A stretch of DNA of 64,000 nucleotides from Amycolatopsis anabasis (GTDB lineage Bacteria; Actinomycetota; Actinomycetes; Mycobacteriales; Pseudonocardiaceae): NCBI RefSeq assembly GCF_009765355.1, contig NZ_VTHK01000002.1:1-64000 (forward strand), given 5' to 3'. Below the pieces are notes generated by a model. The model was not told the DNA's origin. It was given only the letters and a program-made list of their open reading frames with translations, and searched no databases. Position numbers and translations under genes: made by a program. Shown here in pieces: positions 15,781-23,771 of this stretch. How positions within the stretch are numbered: position 1 is the stretch's first letter; each line of letters begins with the position of its first letter.

Positions 15781-17025
15781 GTGCCGGCCGTGCAGAGTCA
15801 GAATCCGCCCGGGACGGGCACGTTGCGGAGCCATCCGCGGTTCCTCCGGGTGTGGGGAGGGCAGGTCGCCGGGGCGATCGGTGACCAGCTGGTACCGGTC
15901 GCGCTGAGCCTGCACGTGGTGCTGCACGGCGGCGGCGCGGGCACGGTCGCCGGCGTGCTCGGCGGCCGCGCGGGCGGCCTGGTGCTGTGCCTGCTGATCG
16001 GCGGGGTGCTCGCGGACCGGATGAGCCGGTCGGCGATCGTGGCCTACGCGGACACCTACCGGGCGGTGCTCCTCGTGGCGACCGCGCTCCTGCTGGACCG
16101 GCTGCCGATGGGCCTGCTGGCGCTGGCCACCGTGCTGGTCGGAGCGGGGGAGGCGCTCGGCCGCCCCGCGTACCGGTCCCTGGTGCCCACGCTGCTGCCG
16201 GTTTCCTTGCTGGAGAAGGGAAACGCCCTGGTTTCGGCGGGACTGCGGAGTTCGGCGGTGCTCGGCGCGCTGGCCGGGGCGAGCGCCGCCGCGCTGGTCG
16301 GCACCCGGGCCGCGCTGCTGATCGCCGCCGGGACCTTCGCGTTCGCCGCGTTCACCGTGTTCGGGGTGCGCGCGCCCGCGCCGGACCGGAAACCGTCCTC
16401 GGTGCTCGGCGACGCCCGGGACGGATTGCGGGCGGTGTACCGGCGTCCGTGGGCGATGGCCGTGATGGCGGCGACCTGCGTGCAGATCATGGCAGGCACC
16501 GCGGTCGCGCTGACCCTGCTGCCGATCGTCGCCCAGCGGGAGTTCGGCGGCGGGTTCTCCTACGGCGCCGTGCTCGCCGCCACCGCGCTCGGCGCGCTTC
16601 CCGCGGTCGTGCTTGCCGGGAAGTGGCGGCCGAAGCGGCGCGGGACGGTGTCGATGCTCGTGCTCGTCTGCTACGCCGGGCTGCCGCTGAGCCTGCTCGG
16701 CCCGCTCCCGCTGCCCTGGACGATCGCGGTCTTCGCGCTCGGCGGGTTCGTCGTGGAGCTGTTCTTCGTGTACTGGCTTTCCGCGCTGCAGCGGGAAATT
16801 CCCGCCGAGCTGCTGGGCAAGGTACTGGCGCTGGACCAGCTCGGCGCGTTCGCGCTGCTGCCACTGGGATACGCGCTGGTCGGCCCGGCCGTGGCCGCGT
16901 TCGGCGAAGGCGCGACACTGCTGGGCAGCGGGCTGATCGTCGGGGTCACGACCCTGGCGACCCTGCTCGTCCCGGGGGTGCCCGAGTTCGGCGGATCTTC
17001 CCGTCCACAAAGGACGACGCGCTGA
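15781..17025 (+). CDS. MFS exporter of the RiPP-like locus
   Basis: This 414-residue major facilitator of the EntS/drug-efflux type has about 12 membrane segments. The helix 2-3 loop reads LADRMSRSAIVAYADTYRAV, and the segment AGEALGRPAYRSLVPTLLP is typical of this branch. It starts at GTG 15781 after GGGGGAGG; a second GTG at 15790 is possible. It is the last gene of the set, 51 bases after the oxygenase, and is the natural candidate to export the product or give self-protection. No peptidase or ABC exporter accompanies it. Confidence 0.82.
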   Translation: MPAVQSQNPPGTGTLRSHPRFLRVWGGQVAGAIGDQLVPVALSLHVVLHGGGAGTVAGVLGGRAGGLVLCLLIGGVLADRMSRSAIVAYADTYRAVLLVATALLLDRLPMGLLALATVLVGAGEALGRPAYRSLVPTLLPVSLLEKGNALVSAGLRSSAVLGALAGASAAALVGTRAALLIAAGTFAFAAFTVFGVRAPAPDRKPSSVLGDARDGLRAVYRRPWAMAVMAATCVQIMAGTAVALTLLPIVAQREFGGGFSYGAVLAATALGALPAVVLAGKWRPKRRGTVSMLVLVCYAGLPLSLLGPLPLPWTIAVFALGGFVVELFFVYWLSALQREIPAELLGKVLALDQLGAFALLPLGYALVGPAVAAFGEGATLLGSGLIVGVTTLATLLVPGVPEFGGSSRPQRTTR

Positions 17026-17100
17026 CCTGTTCCCGGGATCCGCTCGGACGGCGATCCTCAGTCGCGAGGAGCAGATCGATCTGCTCAATCGCAGTGAGGT

Positions 17101-17426
17101 TTTCTCAGTAGGGCTTGTCCAGGGGTGCTCGGAGTGCTCGATGCGGCGTGGGGAACCTCGCCTTCCCGGGCGCGCCGAAGGGTCGCATTTGACCCCCGCC
17201 GACTCCCGGAACGGGCGTGCGAGTTCCCCGTTTCGGTAGGTGAGTTCGACATCCGGGAAGAAACCTCGCTGGGTCTTCTCCGCAGGGCCGGGACCTTGGT
17301 TGCCGGGTACCGGCCGATGCTGGACAGGCTGGTCTCGGGTTCGGGCTGAGCCAGCGTCGATGCGGCGTTCGGCGCGTCCCTCGTCCTGGGCACTTCCCGC
17401 AATGTCCGAGAAGCCCTACCGAGAAA
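17101..17426. mobile_element. 326-bp inverted-repeat element (MITE-like or IS remnant)
   Basis: The ends TTTCTCAGTAGGGCTT (17101-17116) and AAGCCCTACCGAGAAA (17411-17426) are inverted repeats matching at 15 of 16 positions. The interior encodes nothing recognisable. Size and ends fit a miniature inverted-repeat element or the shell of an insertion sequence that lost its transposase. No clear target duplication was seen at the edges. Confidence 0.5.
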
Positions 17427-17671
17427 GGATCAGTGTGGAGGACTGGAACGCGTGGCGTCCGGGGAATCCCGGTGTCCGGCCCGATCTTCATGACGCCGAA
17501 CTGGGGCCGGACATCAGCGGAGCTGATCTGCACGACGCGGACCTGCGCGACGCCAATCCGAAGGACGCAGGTCAACCCTCCGTTTCCGATAGTCGGCGCC
17601 TTTGCGGGCTTTACTCGTTGGGGTTCTTGTGGATCCCACCCGCGGATGGCGAGCAGGGTCACCGACGGTGA
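17402..17671 (+). pseudogene. Pentapeptide-repeat protein fragment
   Basis: The frame from ATG 17402 (or GTG 17434 after GAAAGGA) contains DLHDAELGPDISGADLHDAD and LRDAN, a pentapeptide-repeat pattern, then changes to unrelated sequence and stops after 89 codons. Real family members have many more repeats, so this is probably a broken gene. Its start overlaps the right end of the inverted-repeat element, so the insertion may have cut it off from its promoter. A small functional protein is possible but less likely. Confidence 0.4.
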
Positions 17672-17681
17672 TGTCAGGTGG

Positions 17682-17734
17682 TTGACCTGCGAAAACGTCA
17701 CAGCTAATTCATTTCGCAGGTGAGGCTATCCTAA
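17682..17734 (+). promoter_or_regulatory. Promoter with iron-box-like operator before the DUF1540 gene
   Basis: TTGACC (17682-17687) and TAATTC (17705-17710) are 17 bases apart. A 10-bp inverted repeat (ACCTGCGAAA at 17685 and TTTCGCAGGT at 17712) frames the -10 region. Across the predicted start lies AGGTGAGGCTATCCTAA (17718-17734), matching 15 of 17 positions of the IdeR/DtxR iron box consensus. Iron-dependent repression is the simplest reading. Confidence 0.6.
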
Positions 17735-17808
17735 TTCTCTTTGTGTTGCGGTTTCCGGTATCCGGTGGCAGCGTGCAGTCCGTGGCCATTGTTGGATAAG
17801 GAGCGATT

Positions 17809-18114
17809 ATGACAACCACCGAAATGCCCATGCCCGCGGTCAACGAGTGCACCGTCACCGGCTGCTCGTACAACCACGATGGCTGCCACGCCTTCGCGAT
17901 CACGGTGAACGGCACGAACGGGGCCGCCGACTGCGGCACTTTCGTCCCGCTGTCCCGTAAAGGCGGCCTGCCGAAGGTCGTCGCGCAGGTGGGCGCCTGC
18001 TCCCGGGCCGACTGCGTGCACAACAGCGATCTCGAGTGCACCGCGTCCGGAGTGCGAGTCGGGCCCGGTGAAGGCGACCACGCGGCCAACTGCCTGACCT
18101 ACACCAAGGCTTGA
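17809..18114 (+). CDS. Cysteine-rich DUF1540 protein, two tandem domains
   Basis: This 101-residue protein has two copies of the small DUF1540 pattern: ECTVTGCSYNHDGCHAFAIT ending DCGTFV, and ACSRADCVHNSDLECTASGV ending NCLTYTKA. The conserved cysteines suggest metal binding. It has no signal peptide or membrane segment. The ATG has a clear AAGGAG site. It stands alone behind a good promoter that carries an iron-box-like site and a second palindrome, so expression may respond to iron. A large palindrome follows as the terminator. The molecular role of the family is not known. Confidence 0.85.
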   Translation: MTTTEMPMPAVNECTVTGCSYNHDGCHAFAITVNGTNGAADCGTFVPLSRKGGLPKVVAQVGACSRADCVHNSDLECTASGVRVGPGEGDHAANCLTYTKA

Positions 18115-18141
18115 CGCCTGCATTTCCTTCTCGCGAATTCC

Positions 18142-18205
18142 GCTTTCGGGGTCGTGAGTGTTTGAACCGGTTCCAACCGGTCTGAACGCTCACGACCCCG
18201 AAAGC
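18142..18205. repeat. 46-bp palindrome, copy 2, with extended arms
   Basis: The 46-bp core is 18151-18196. Flanking GCTTTCGGG and CCCGAAAGC extend pairing to 64 bp. It lies just after the DUF1540 gene and could act as its terminator. It has the same length and core as the copies at 76 and 39057. Confidence 0.85.
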
Positions 18206-18678
18206 ATGTCACCGCCTGTTCTTTGCCCGGCCCCCGCTCTTGTGGATCTTCCTCGCCCGCGGGCTTCGGCGGGCGAGTGCCGGATCAGGCGCGGATGCGC
18301 GTGCATCGGCATGTGCGTGGTCTAGGGTGCTGCTGCTACGGATGAGCCGCCGCCCCGCACAAAACCTTGGGGCTTGATGTACGGATGGTGATGGATTTTC
18401 ACATGGTTCACCGGATCGGTTGACAGGCAAGATCATTTTGTGGCAGAAAACAGCGTGCCCGGGGTGAGACGAGGAGCTTGTGCTGGCTGGGTTTCACCGT
18501 GGGGGCGGTCGCGGTCGGCGGTTGCGGATGGTTGGCTCGATTTCACGGTGTGTCGCGGCACTCCGTGTGGTGAGCGGTGCATGCGCGGGATCCGTTACGC
18601 GGTCATGGACGTGAGACTCGGGGCAGGCCACGACGGACAGCGGGGTGTCGGGCTCGGCTGTGGAGAGGTTGCTGGCTG
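18206..18678. other. Intergenic region before the TPR gene
   Basis: No gene is supported here. A TTGACA lies at 18420-18425 but without a convincing -10. An 80-codon plus-strand frame from GTG 18440 lacks recognisable content and overlaps the TPR start. Confidence 0.4.
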
Positions 18679-19836
18679 GTGAGCGATCGGTTGGCGCAGT
18701 CGTATGACGATCTTGCCTCGGTCGCTGCCGGTGTGCTTCGCGGATTCGTGGTTTGCGAGGTGGATGAGCTGCCGTTGGCGGTGCTGGCCGCGGCGGCGGG
18801 CGTGTCCGAAGCCGAGGCCGGGCCGGTCGCGGACGGTTTGGTGCGGGACGGGTGGCTGACCGCGCGCGGCCCCGGGTGGTTCGCCACGACTTCCGCGGCG
18901 CGCGCCGCACTGGGCGGGTTGGCGCCCACCCGGCGCGGCGCGGACGCGATGGCGGCCGCCGCCCGTGGTGTGGGCGAGCACCTCCGTGCCGCCGCGGCGG
19001 TGGTCCGGCGGGGTTTCGCGGACGCCGAGCGGGATCCGCTCGGCTGGGCGCGTCGGCACGGCCCGTTGGTGGCCGGGGTGGTGCGGTCGGCGCACCGCCA
19101 CGGCGAGGCCCGGTTGGCCGTCGAGATCGCCGCGGTGTGGTGGCGGGTTACCGAGGACGTGCCGGAGGCGCCGTGGCGCCACGATCTCGCGCGTGCGGGG
19201 GAGGAGGCGGCCATCGCCGTGCGGGATCCGGCGGCGCTGGCGGACCTGCTGTCGCGCAGCGCGGGCTGCGCGGTCCGGGCGGGTGATTTCGCGACGGCGG
19301 AAGCGCAGTGGGTGCGGGCGTTGGCGGTGTTCCGCGAGGCCGGTGACCAGGCCGCGGGGATCGACGTGTTGCGGTCACTGGGGTCGCTGTACCGGCGGTG
19401 GGGGCGGCTGCACCGCGCCCTGGACGTGTATCTGGACCTGCTCGCGACCCACGAAAGCATCGGCGACGGTGCGGCGATCGTGGAAACGTTGGGGTGGCTG
19501 GAGGAAGTGCTGCTGGCCGCGGGGCGGCCGGAGGCCGCCGAGGAACATCTCGCCCGTGCCGTGGGGATGGCGGAGACGAGCACGCGGTTCGACGAGAGGG
19601 CGCGTGCGGAGTTGCTGATCCTGCTGGGCCGCGCCCGCTGGCACGCGGGCCGCCCCGGGCCGGCACGGCAGGCGTTCAGCGGGGCGCTGGCGTTGCTCGT
19701 CGACCGCGACGAGGCCCGTGCCGATCAGGTTCGCGCGATGCTGGCGACCGGCGACGGGCGGCGGTTGCCCGGGGACGACGGCGAGCGGGACACCGGTTCC
19801 GGGCCAGGCGCGCCACCGCCAGCGCCAGCAGAATGA
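18679..19836 (+). CDS. TPR protein with N-terminal winged-helix region
   Basis: This 385-residue, probably cytoplasmic protein has a winged-helix-like segment at about 15-75 (ELPLAVLAAAAGVSEAEAGP with VADGLVRDGWLTARGPGWFA). TPR-type helical pairs follow, such as DFATAEAQWVRALAVFREAG and RLHRALDVYLDLLATHESIG, then EAAEEHLARAVGMAE. It looks like the C-terminal half of SARP/NB-ARC-type regulators without the NTPase domain, so a protein-interaction or regulatory role is likely. GTG 18679 follows GGAGAGG. Its last 161 bases overlap a possible small membrane protein gene on the other strand. Confidence 0.75.
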   Translation: MSDRLAQSYDDLASVAAGVLRGFVVCEVDELPLAVLAAAAGVSEAEAGPVADGLVRDGWLTARGPGWFATTSAARAALGGLAPTRRGADAMAAAARGVGEHLRAAAAVVRRGFADAERDPLGWARRHGPLVAGVVRSAHRHGEARLAVEIAAVWWRVTEDVPEAPWRHDLARAGEEAAIAVRDPAALADLLSRSAGCAVRAGDFATAEAQWVRALAVFREAGDQAAGIDVLRSLGSLYRRWGRLHRALDVYLDLLATHESIGDGAAIVETLGWLEEVLLAAGRPEAAEEHLARAVGMAETSTRFDERARAELLILLGRARWHAGRPGPARQAFSGALALLVDRDEARADQVRAMLATGDGRRLPGDDGERDTGSGPGAPPPAPAE

Positions 19837-19927
19837 GCACCGCGAGCCACAGCCACGGTTTCGCGCGGGAACGGCGGGGCCGGGCGTGGCGGTGACCGGG
19901 ACGTCGGTGACGCGGGGACGCGTGCAT
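19676..19927 (-). CDS. Possible small single-pass membrane protein
   Basis: This 83-codon frame starts at an ATG with a GGAAGAG site, 26 bases after the Fic gene on the same strand. It encodes a His/Arg-rich N terminus, one hydrophobic segment (PWLWLAVLILLALAVARLA) and an Arg-rich tail. The tail overlaps the 3' end of the TPR gene, so its end may be accidental. The hydrophobic segment and ribosome site are the main support. No family is recognised. Confidence 0.35.
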   Translation of the reverse strand: MHASPRHRRPGHRHARPRRSRAKPWLWLAVLILLALAVARLARNRCPARRRPRATAARRRSPASREPDRHGPRRGRRATPAPR

Positions 19928-19953
19928 GGCGGTTCTCTTCCGGCGGTGGGGCG

Positions 19954-21159
19954 TTATTCCGGCTCGGACTTGAAGACGTCGCGGTCGGTGTCCGGCGGGA
20001 CGGGGTCGTAGGTGGTGAGCAGGTCGAGCACCGGCTGGCAGAGGAAGATCTTGTTGTAGTTCTTGCCGGGCAGCGGGGTGAGCAGCCCGGCACGCTCGAG
20101 GGTGCGGGTCACGTCGTTGGCGCCTTTCCAGGTCATGCCGAAACGGTTGGCGATTTCGCGATGGTTGCTGACCGGCATGCCGATCAGCCCGCCGGCGACC
20201 GTGGCGGCGTTGCCGCTGCTGCGCTTGACCTTCGACAGCTGGTCGGCGCGCAGATCCTCCAGGCGCCTGATCAGCGCGATCCGTTCCCCGCACAGCTCCC
20301 GAACGCCCTCGGCGAAGAACATCATGAACGCCTCGAAGCTGCCGGTGTCCACGACCTCGCGCAGGCGCCGGTGGTATTCCTCGCGGTGCCGGTCCATCCA
20401 CCGGGACAGGGGCAGGATCTGATCCCGCAACGCCTTGGCGCGCACGAGTTCCAAGCTGACGTACAGGCGGGACACGTAACCGTTGCCGCCGGCGAAGGGA
20501 TGGATCACCTCGAGCTGGTGATGCCCCATGGCGATCTTGCCGACCAGCGGCAGCTCGCAATCGTCGCGTGCCCAGGCCTCCCACTGGGCCGCGGCGGTGG
20601 GCAGGTGCGGGCCGGGCGGGGTGTGCACGAGCACCGCGGTGTCGGGCGTCGGGCCGCCGACCCAGCTGTGGCCGGTCCGCCAGGACCACGCGCTCTCGTC
20701 GTCCTCGCCGCGCTGGGGAGCGAGCTGGTGGCTGATCCGGCCCAGCAACGCCACATCGATGCGAGCGCCCTCGCGCATGGCGGCGAACGCGCGCTCGCCG
20801 GCCTCCAGATAACGCAGGAGCGGCTCGATGGCCGGGGCGGGTTTCGCGCCGGGCAGCTGCGCGAGCAGCACCTCGCGCAGGGACAGGTTCGTGGACTCGA
20901 GCGCGGCGGAGCTCTGCGCTTCGCGCAGCATGGTGTCGCGGACGAGAACCCGGCGATCCGGCAACCGCTGAGCCGCCTCGTCCAGGCGGCCCAGCGCCTG
21001 TTCGGCCGCCGCCAGCGCTCTGTGCGTCCGGGAGCGCAGCGGTAGATCGGATGGCAACGGACGAGGCACCCAAGCTCCTTCTCGCTGGACCGCATCCGGA
21101 AACCCCGGTTGGTCCCCCAGCGGATCCCACACCCCACCATCGGGGGTTGTTCCTGTCAT
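19954..21159 (-). CDS. Fic-domain protein with altered active-site motif
   Basis: This 401-residue protein has a Fic core at about 120-260 and a C-terminal winged-helix region (MPVSNHREIANRFGMTWKGA). Canonical Fic enzymes transfer AMP using HPFx(D/E)GNGRxxR. Here the motif is HPFAGGNGYVSR (220-231), keeping the His and last Arg but with Gly in place of the acidic metal ligand and Tyr in place of the first Arg. The N-terminal segment SSAALESTN (83-91) resembles the inhibitory (S/T)xxxE(G/N) helix of class II Fic proteins. Activity may be lost or changed. No antitoxin gene is adjacent. Confidence 0.82.
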   Translation of the reverse strand: MTGTTPDGGVWDPLGDQPGFPDAVQREGAWVPRPLPSDLPLRSRTHRALAAAEQALGRLDEAAQRLPDRRVLVRDTMLREAQSSAALESTNLSLREVLLAQLPGAKPAPAIEPLLRYLEAGERAFAAMREGARIDVALLGRISHQLAPQRGEDDESAWSWRTGHSWVGGPTPDTAVLVHTPPGPHLPTAAAQWEAWARDDCELPLVGKIAMGHHQLEVIHPFAGGNGYVSRLYVSLELVRAKALRDQILPLSRWMDRHREEYHRRLREVVDTGSFEAFMMFFAEGVRELCGERIALIRRLEDLRADQLSKVKRSSGNAATVAGGLIGMPVSNHREIANRFGMTWKGANDVTRTLERAGLLTPLPGKNYNKIFLCQPVLDLLTTYDPVPPDTDRDVFKSEPE

Positions 21160-21985
21160 GACGCAAAGACTCTACGAACACACGAAAAGGCGGCAAGTGG
21201 TGGATTCTTCCCGACGAAGATCAACTTGGCGGCGTAGTGGCGGACGGTGGGATCGGCGCCCCGCCCACGGCTCCGCGCCCGGCCGGTGTTGCCGAACGGC
21301 TTACTTTCGTGCGGTTCAACGGCGAGTCCGGGGAGAAAGCGCCGGGACGCCGGTGAGACGGCCTGGTGTGCCCGTCATGCGGCGGCCCGAGTCGAACTCC
21401 TATACCAAGCGCAATCCCGCCGCGTCCGGAAAGCCGCCATCGCGCACAGAATTCACCACAACGGGTGCAGTCACCACGACACACCGTTCGCGCGGAAGAA
21501 TCCTCCCGGCGTCCGATCGTGATCATGGCATCCGTCGCGTCCACGGGTGCTCCTCCAAGTGAACGTGGGCGAGTCCTCGGTGCGTGCGGTTGACATCTTC
21601 GGCCATGGAATCCCAGCCTCCTGTCCACGGCGACACATTCGATCGAACACGGCGCACGGGGTGTGCTCAAGGGGATGATGAACGCACACCCGCCGGAAGA
21701 AACGCAAGCGTGGTCCGGCCTTTGCCGCCGGGCGACTTCTTTCTGGCCCGGCGGGGAAACACGCATGCCAATAGTTCGATACGCGTCCACTCGTCGCCGC
21801 GTCGGAACCGTCGGCGGCGGGCTGGGCGGGCGCGCCGGAAACGCATGGAATGGGCGGGGAACCCGATATTCGCCAGTGCCGGGAATCCCCGGTGAGAGTT
21901 CAAGTGAAATGCACACTCGGGCGACCGAAATACCCACTCGGGACCAACCCGCTCTACGGCGGAACGCGGATCAAGCGGGCTTCGG
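21160..21985. other. 826-bp region with no supportable gene
   Basis: All frames here look non-coding by content. The only weak candidate is a 27-codon minus-strand frame at 21523-21606 with a GGAGG site; its codon use is not convincing. It may be a decayed or insertion-derived stretch between the Fic and GAF-ANTAR genes. Confidence 0.4.
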
Positions 21986-22708
21986 TCATTGTGTGGGTGA
22001 ACCGCGGTGTTCCTTGGCCGGTGCGCGCAAGGTGTCGATCACCGAGCGGGCTACGCAGTGCAGGAGGGTCTGGTTTCGCCGGGCGTGTCCGCGCAGCCGG
22101 TGGAACGCCTCGGTGAGGGTGGTCCCGTGGCGTTCGGCGAGAATGCCTTTGGCTTGTTCGATCAGCACCCGGCTGTCCAGCGCGGTCTGCAACTGATCGA
22201 TGCGCTCCCGCTGGCGCTGCCGCTCGCGCCCGTGCGCCAGCCCGATGCTCGCCGCGTCGGCGAGCAACCGCGCCCGTTGCCCGGACAGCCCGGAGAACCC
22301 GTCGGTGGTGTGGTAGAGCGCGACCACGCCCAGGCTCTGGTCGCGGTGCCGCAACGGCAGCGCGTACACCGCGGTGATCCCGTACCCCAGCGCCGTCGTG
22401 GTGAAATCCGGCCAGCGCGTCACCCGGCGGAGATCGGGCACGGCCACCGCGGTCGCGGTCCGGTAGCAGTCCACCGCCGGGCCCGCACCGTGCGCGATGG
22501 CCTGCCGGGGTAGCGCGGCGAGCCGTTCCGGGACCGCGGCGCGAACGTCGATCCCGCCCGGCGCGTCGGCGAGCAGCACGGCGGCGCCGCTCACCGACAG
22601 CAGCCGGGTGCACCGCTGGGCGAGCAACCTGGCGACATCCTCCAGTTCGCCGACACCGCAGGGATCGGCCAGCTCGAGAAGGCTCTGCTCCAGCTCGCGA
22701 TCGCTCAT
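21986..22708 (-). CDS. GAF-ANTAR RNA-binding antiterminator
   Basis: This 240-residue regulator has a GAF sensor domain (about 20-165, with AAVLLADAPGGIDVRAAVPE and LPLRHRDQSLGVVALYH) and a C-terminal ANTAR domain (about 172-228, IDQLQTALDSRVLIEQAKGI). ANTAR proteins bind paired hairpins in mRNA leaders and prevent termination; the GAF part senses a small molecule or partner. It is a single gene diverging from the DUF2268 gene. I looked for the dual A-x-x-G loop target beside it and saw none, so its RNA targets are probably elsewhere. Confidence 0.88.
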   Translation of the reverse strand: MSDRELEQSLLELADPCGVGELEDVARLLAQRCTRLLSVSGAAVLLADAPGGIDVRAAVPERLAALPRQAIAHGAGPAVDCYRTATAVAVPDLRRVTRWPDFTTTALGYGITAVYALPLRHRDQSLGVVALYHTTDGFSGLSGQRARLLADAASIGLAHGRERQRQRERIDQLQTALDSRVLIEQAKGILAERHGTTLTEAFHRLRGHARRNQTLLHCVARSVIDTLRAPAKEHRGSPTQ

Positions 22709-22830
22709 TCTTTTGTCACGTCCTGTTATCGGGACCCTCGGTCACGGCCGACAGGGTTTCCCCTTACCGGCAAGGCGCAAACCTCAACCGGACCATTCCC
22801 GCCCCCAGGAGGGGGTGATCCGAAAGCGGC

Positions 22831-22859
22831 TTGAGTCTCCCGTCGCTGGAGAGTTTAGC
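22831..22859 (+). promoter_or_regulatory. Possible promoter/operator of the DUF2268 gene
   Basis: TTGAGT and TTTAGC are 17 bases apart. Within the spacer, AGTCTCC and GGAGAGT form an imperfect dyad. The -10 ends 9 bases before the ATG, so the transcript may be leaderless. The -10 is weak. Confidence 0.35.
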
Positions 22860-22868
22860 GTCTCGGAC

Positions 22869-23756
22869 ATGACGATCACGGTTCTGGACACCTACCCGGC
22901 CATGCGGGAGATCCTGCGGTCGCCGCACGCGGACCGGCCCGCCCTCCTGCGGGCCATGCTGGAACCCGCCGCGGGCATGTACCGGTACTTCCCGGGCGAG
23001 GTCGATCTCGTCGAGATGCACCTGATGGGCTCGGGCTTCCCGCTCGACCGGGACGAACAGCGGTGCCGGGAGGCGCTGGAGGCGTTGCACGACGCCGACG
23101 CGTGGGGCCGGATCGAGCGCGCGCTCGACGACGCCCTCGCCGTGCAGCTCGCGGCCACCCCCGGCATCGCGGTGCCGGACATCACCGTCCTCATCGTCCT
23201 CGGTGACCCCGGGGACGCGCACTTCATGGGCCCGAACCTGGGCATGACGGCGAATGGCAGCGTGTCCGGGTACGTGTTCCTGAACTTCTGGCCCTACCCG
23301 GAGAACCTGGCACGGCTGGAGGCGACCGCGGTCCACGAGCTGAACCACAACCTCCGCTACGGCGAAGGCGCCGTCGTGTGGGACCCGGCGACGGTCACGG
23401 TGGGGGAGCAGGTGGTGTCCGAAGGGCTGGCCGACGCGTTCGCCCGCCAGCTCTACGGCGACGAACTCGGGTACGCCCGCATCGGAGTGCCGCATCTGCA
23501 CGACGACGCGGTGTTCGCCAAAGTCGTCTCCGGCCTCGAAGTGACCGGCATGCGGAACTTCACCGCGTGGGTGCACGGTGACGCGGCCGCCGCCCGGTTC
23601 GGCGCGACCCCGGTCGGGCTGCCCACCGGCGCCGGCTACGCCGTGGGCAACCGGCTCGTCGACGCCTACCTGGCCGCGACCGGCCGCACCGCGGCGGAGG
23701 CACTGCTGGTGGACAGCCGGGAAGTCATCGACACCGCGCTCGGCCGGGCCCGATAG
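22869..23756 (+). CDS. DUF2268 putative zinc metalloprotease
   Basis: This 295-residue protein carries the zinc-binding HELNH (156-160) within EATAVHELNHNLRYGEG. A likely third ligand, Glu185, is in VVSEGLADAFARQLYG, an arrangement typical of DUF2268 proteins. No signal peptide is seen, so it is intracellular. The ATG at 22869 is the first plausible start; the frame is open further upstream but not gene-like. It converges with the alpha/beta hydrolase gene with only 15 bases between. The substrate is unknown. Confidence 0.8.
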   Translation: MTITVLDTYPAMREILRSPHADRPALLRAMLEPAAGMYRYFPGEVDLVEMHLMGSGFPLDRDEQRCREALEALHDADAWGRIERALDDALAVQLAATPGIAVPDITVLIVLGDPGDAHFMGPNLGMTANGSVSGYVFLNFWPYPENLARLEATAVHELNHNLRYGEGAVVWDPATVTVGEQVVSEGLADAFARQLYGDELGYARIGVPHLHDDAVFAKVVSGLEVTGMRNFTAWVHGDAAAARFGATPVGLPTGAGYAVGNRLVDAYLAATGRTAAEALLVDSREVIDTALGRAR

Positions 23757-23771
23757 TTCCGCCGACGGCCC

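Noticed and set aside
21221..21937. Minus-strand frame of 238 codons in the long gap beside the Fic gene
   Set aside because: Composition is Pro/Arg/Gly-rich without domains, and there is no convincing start site.
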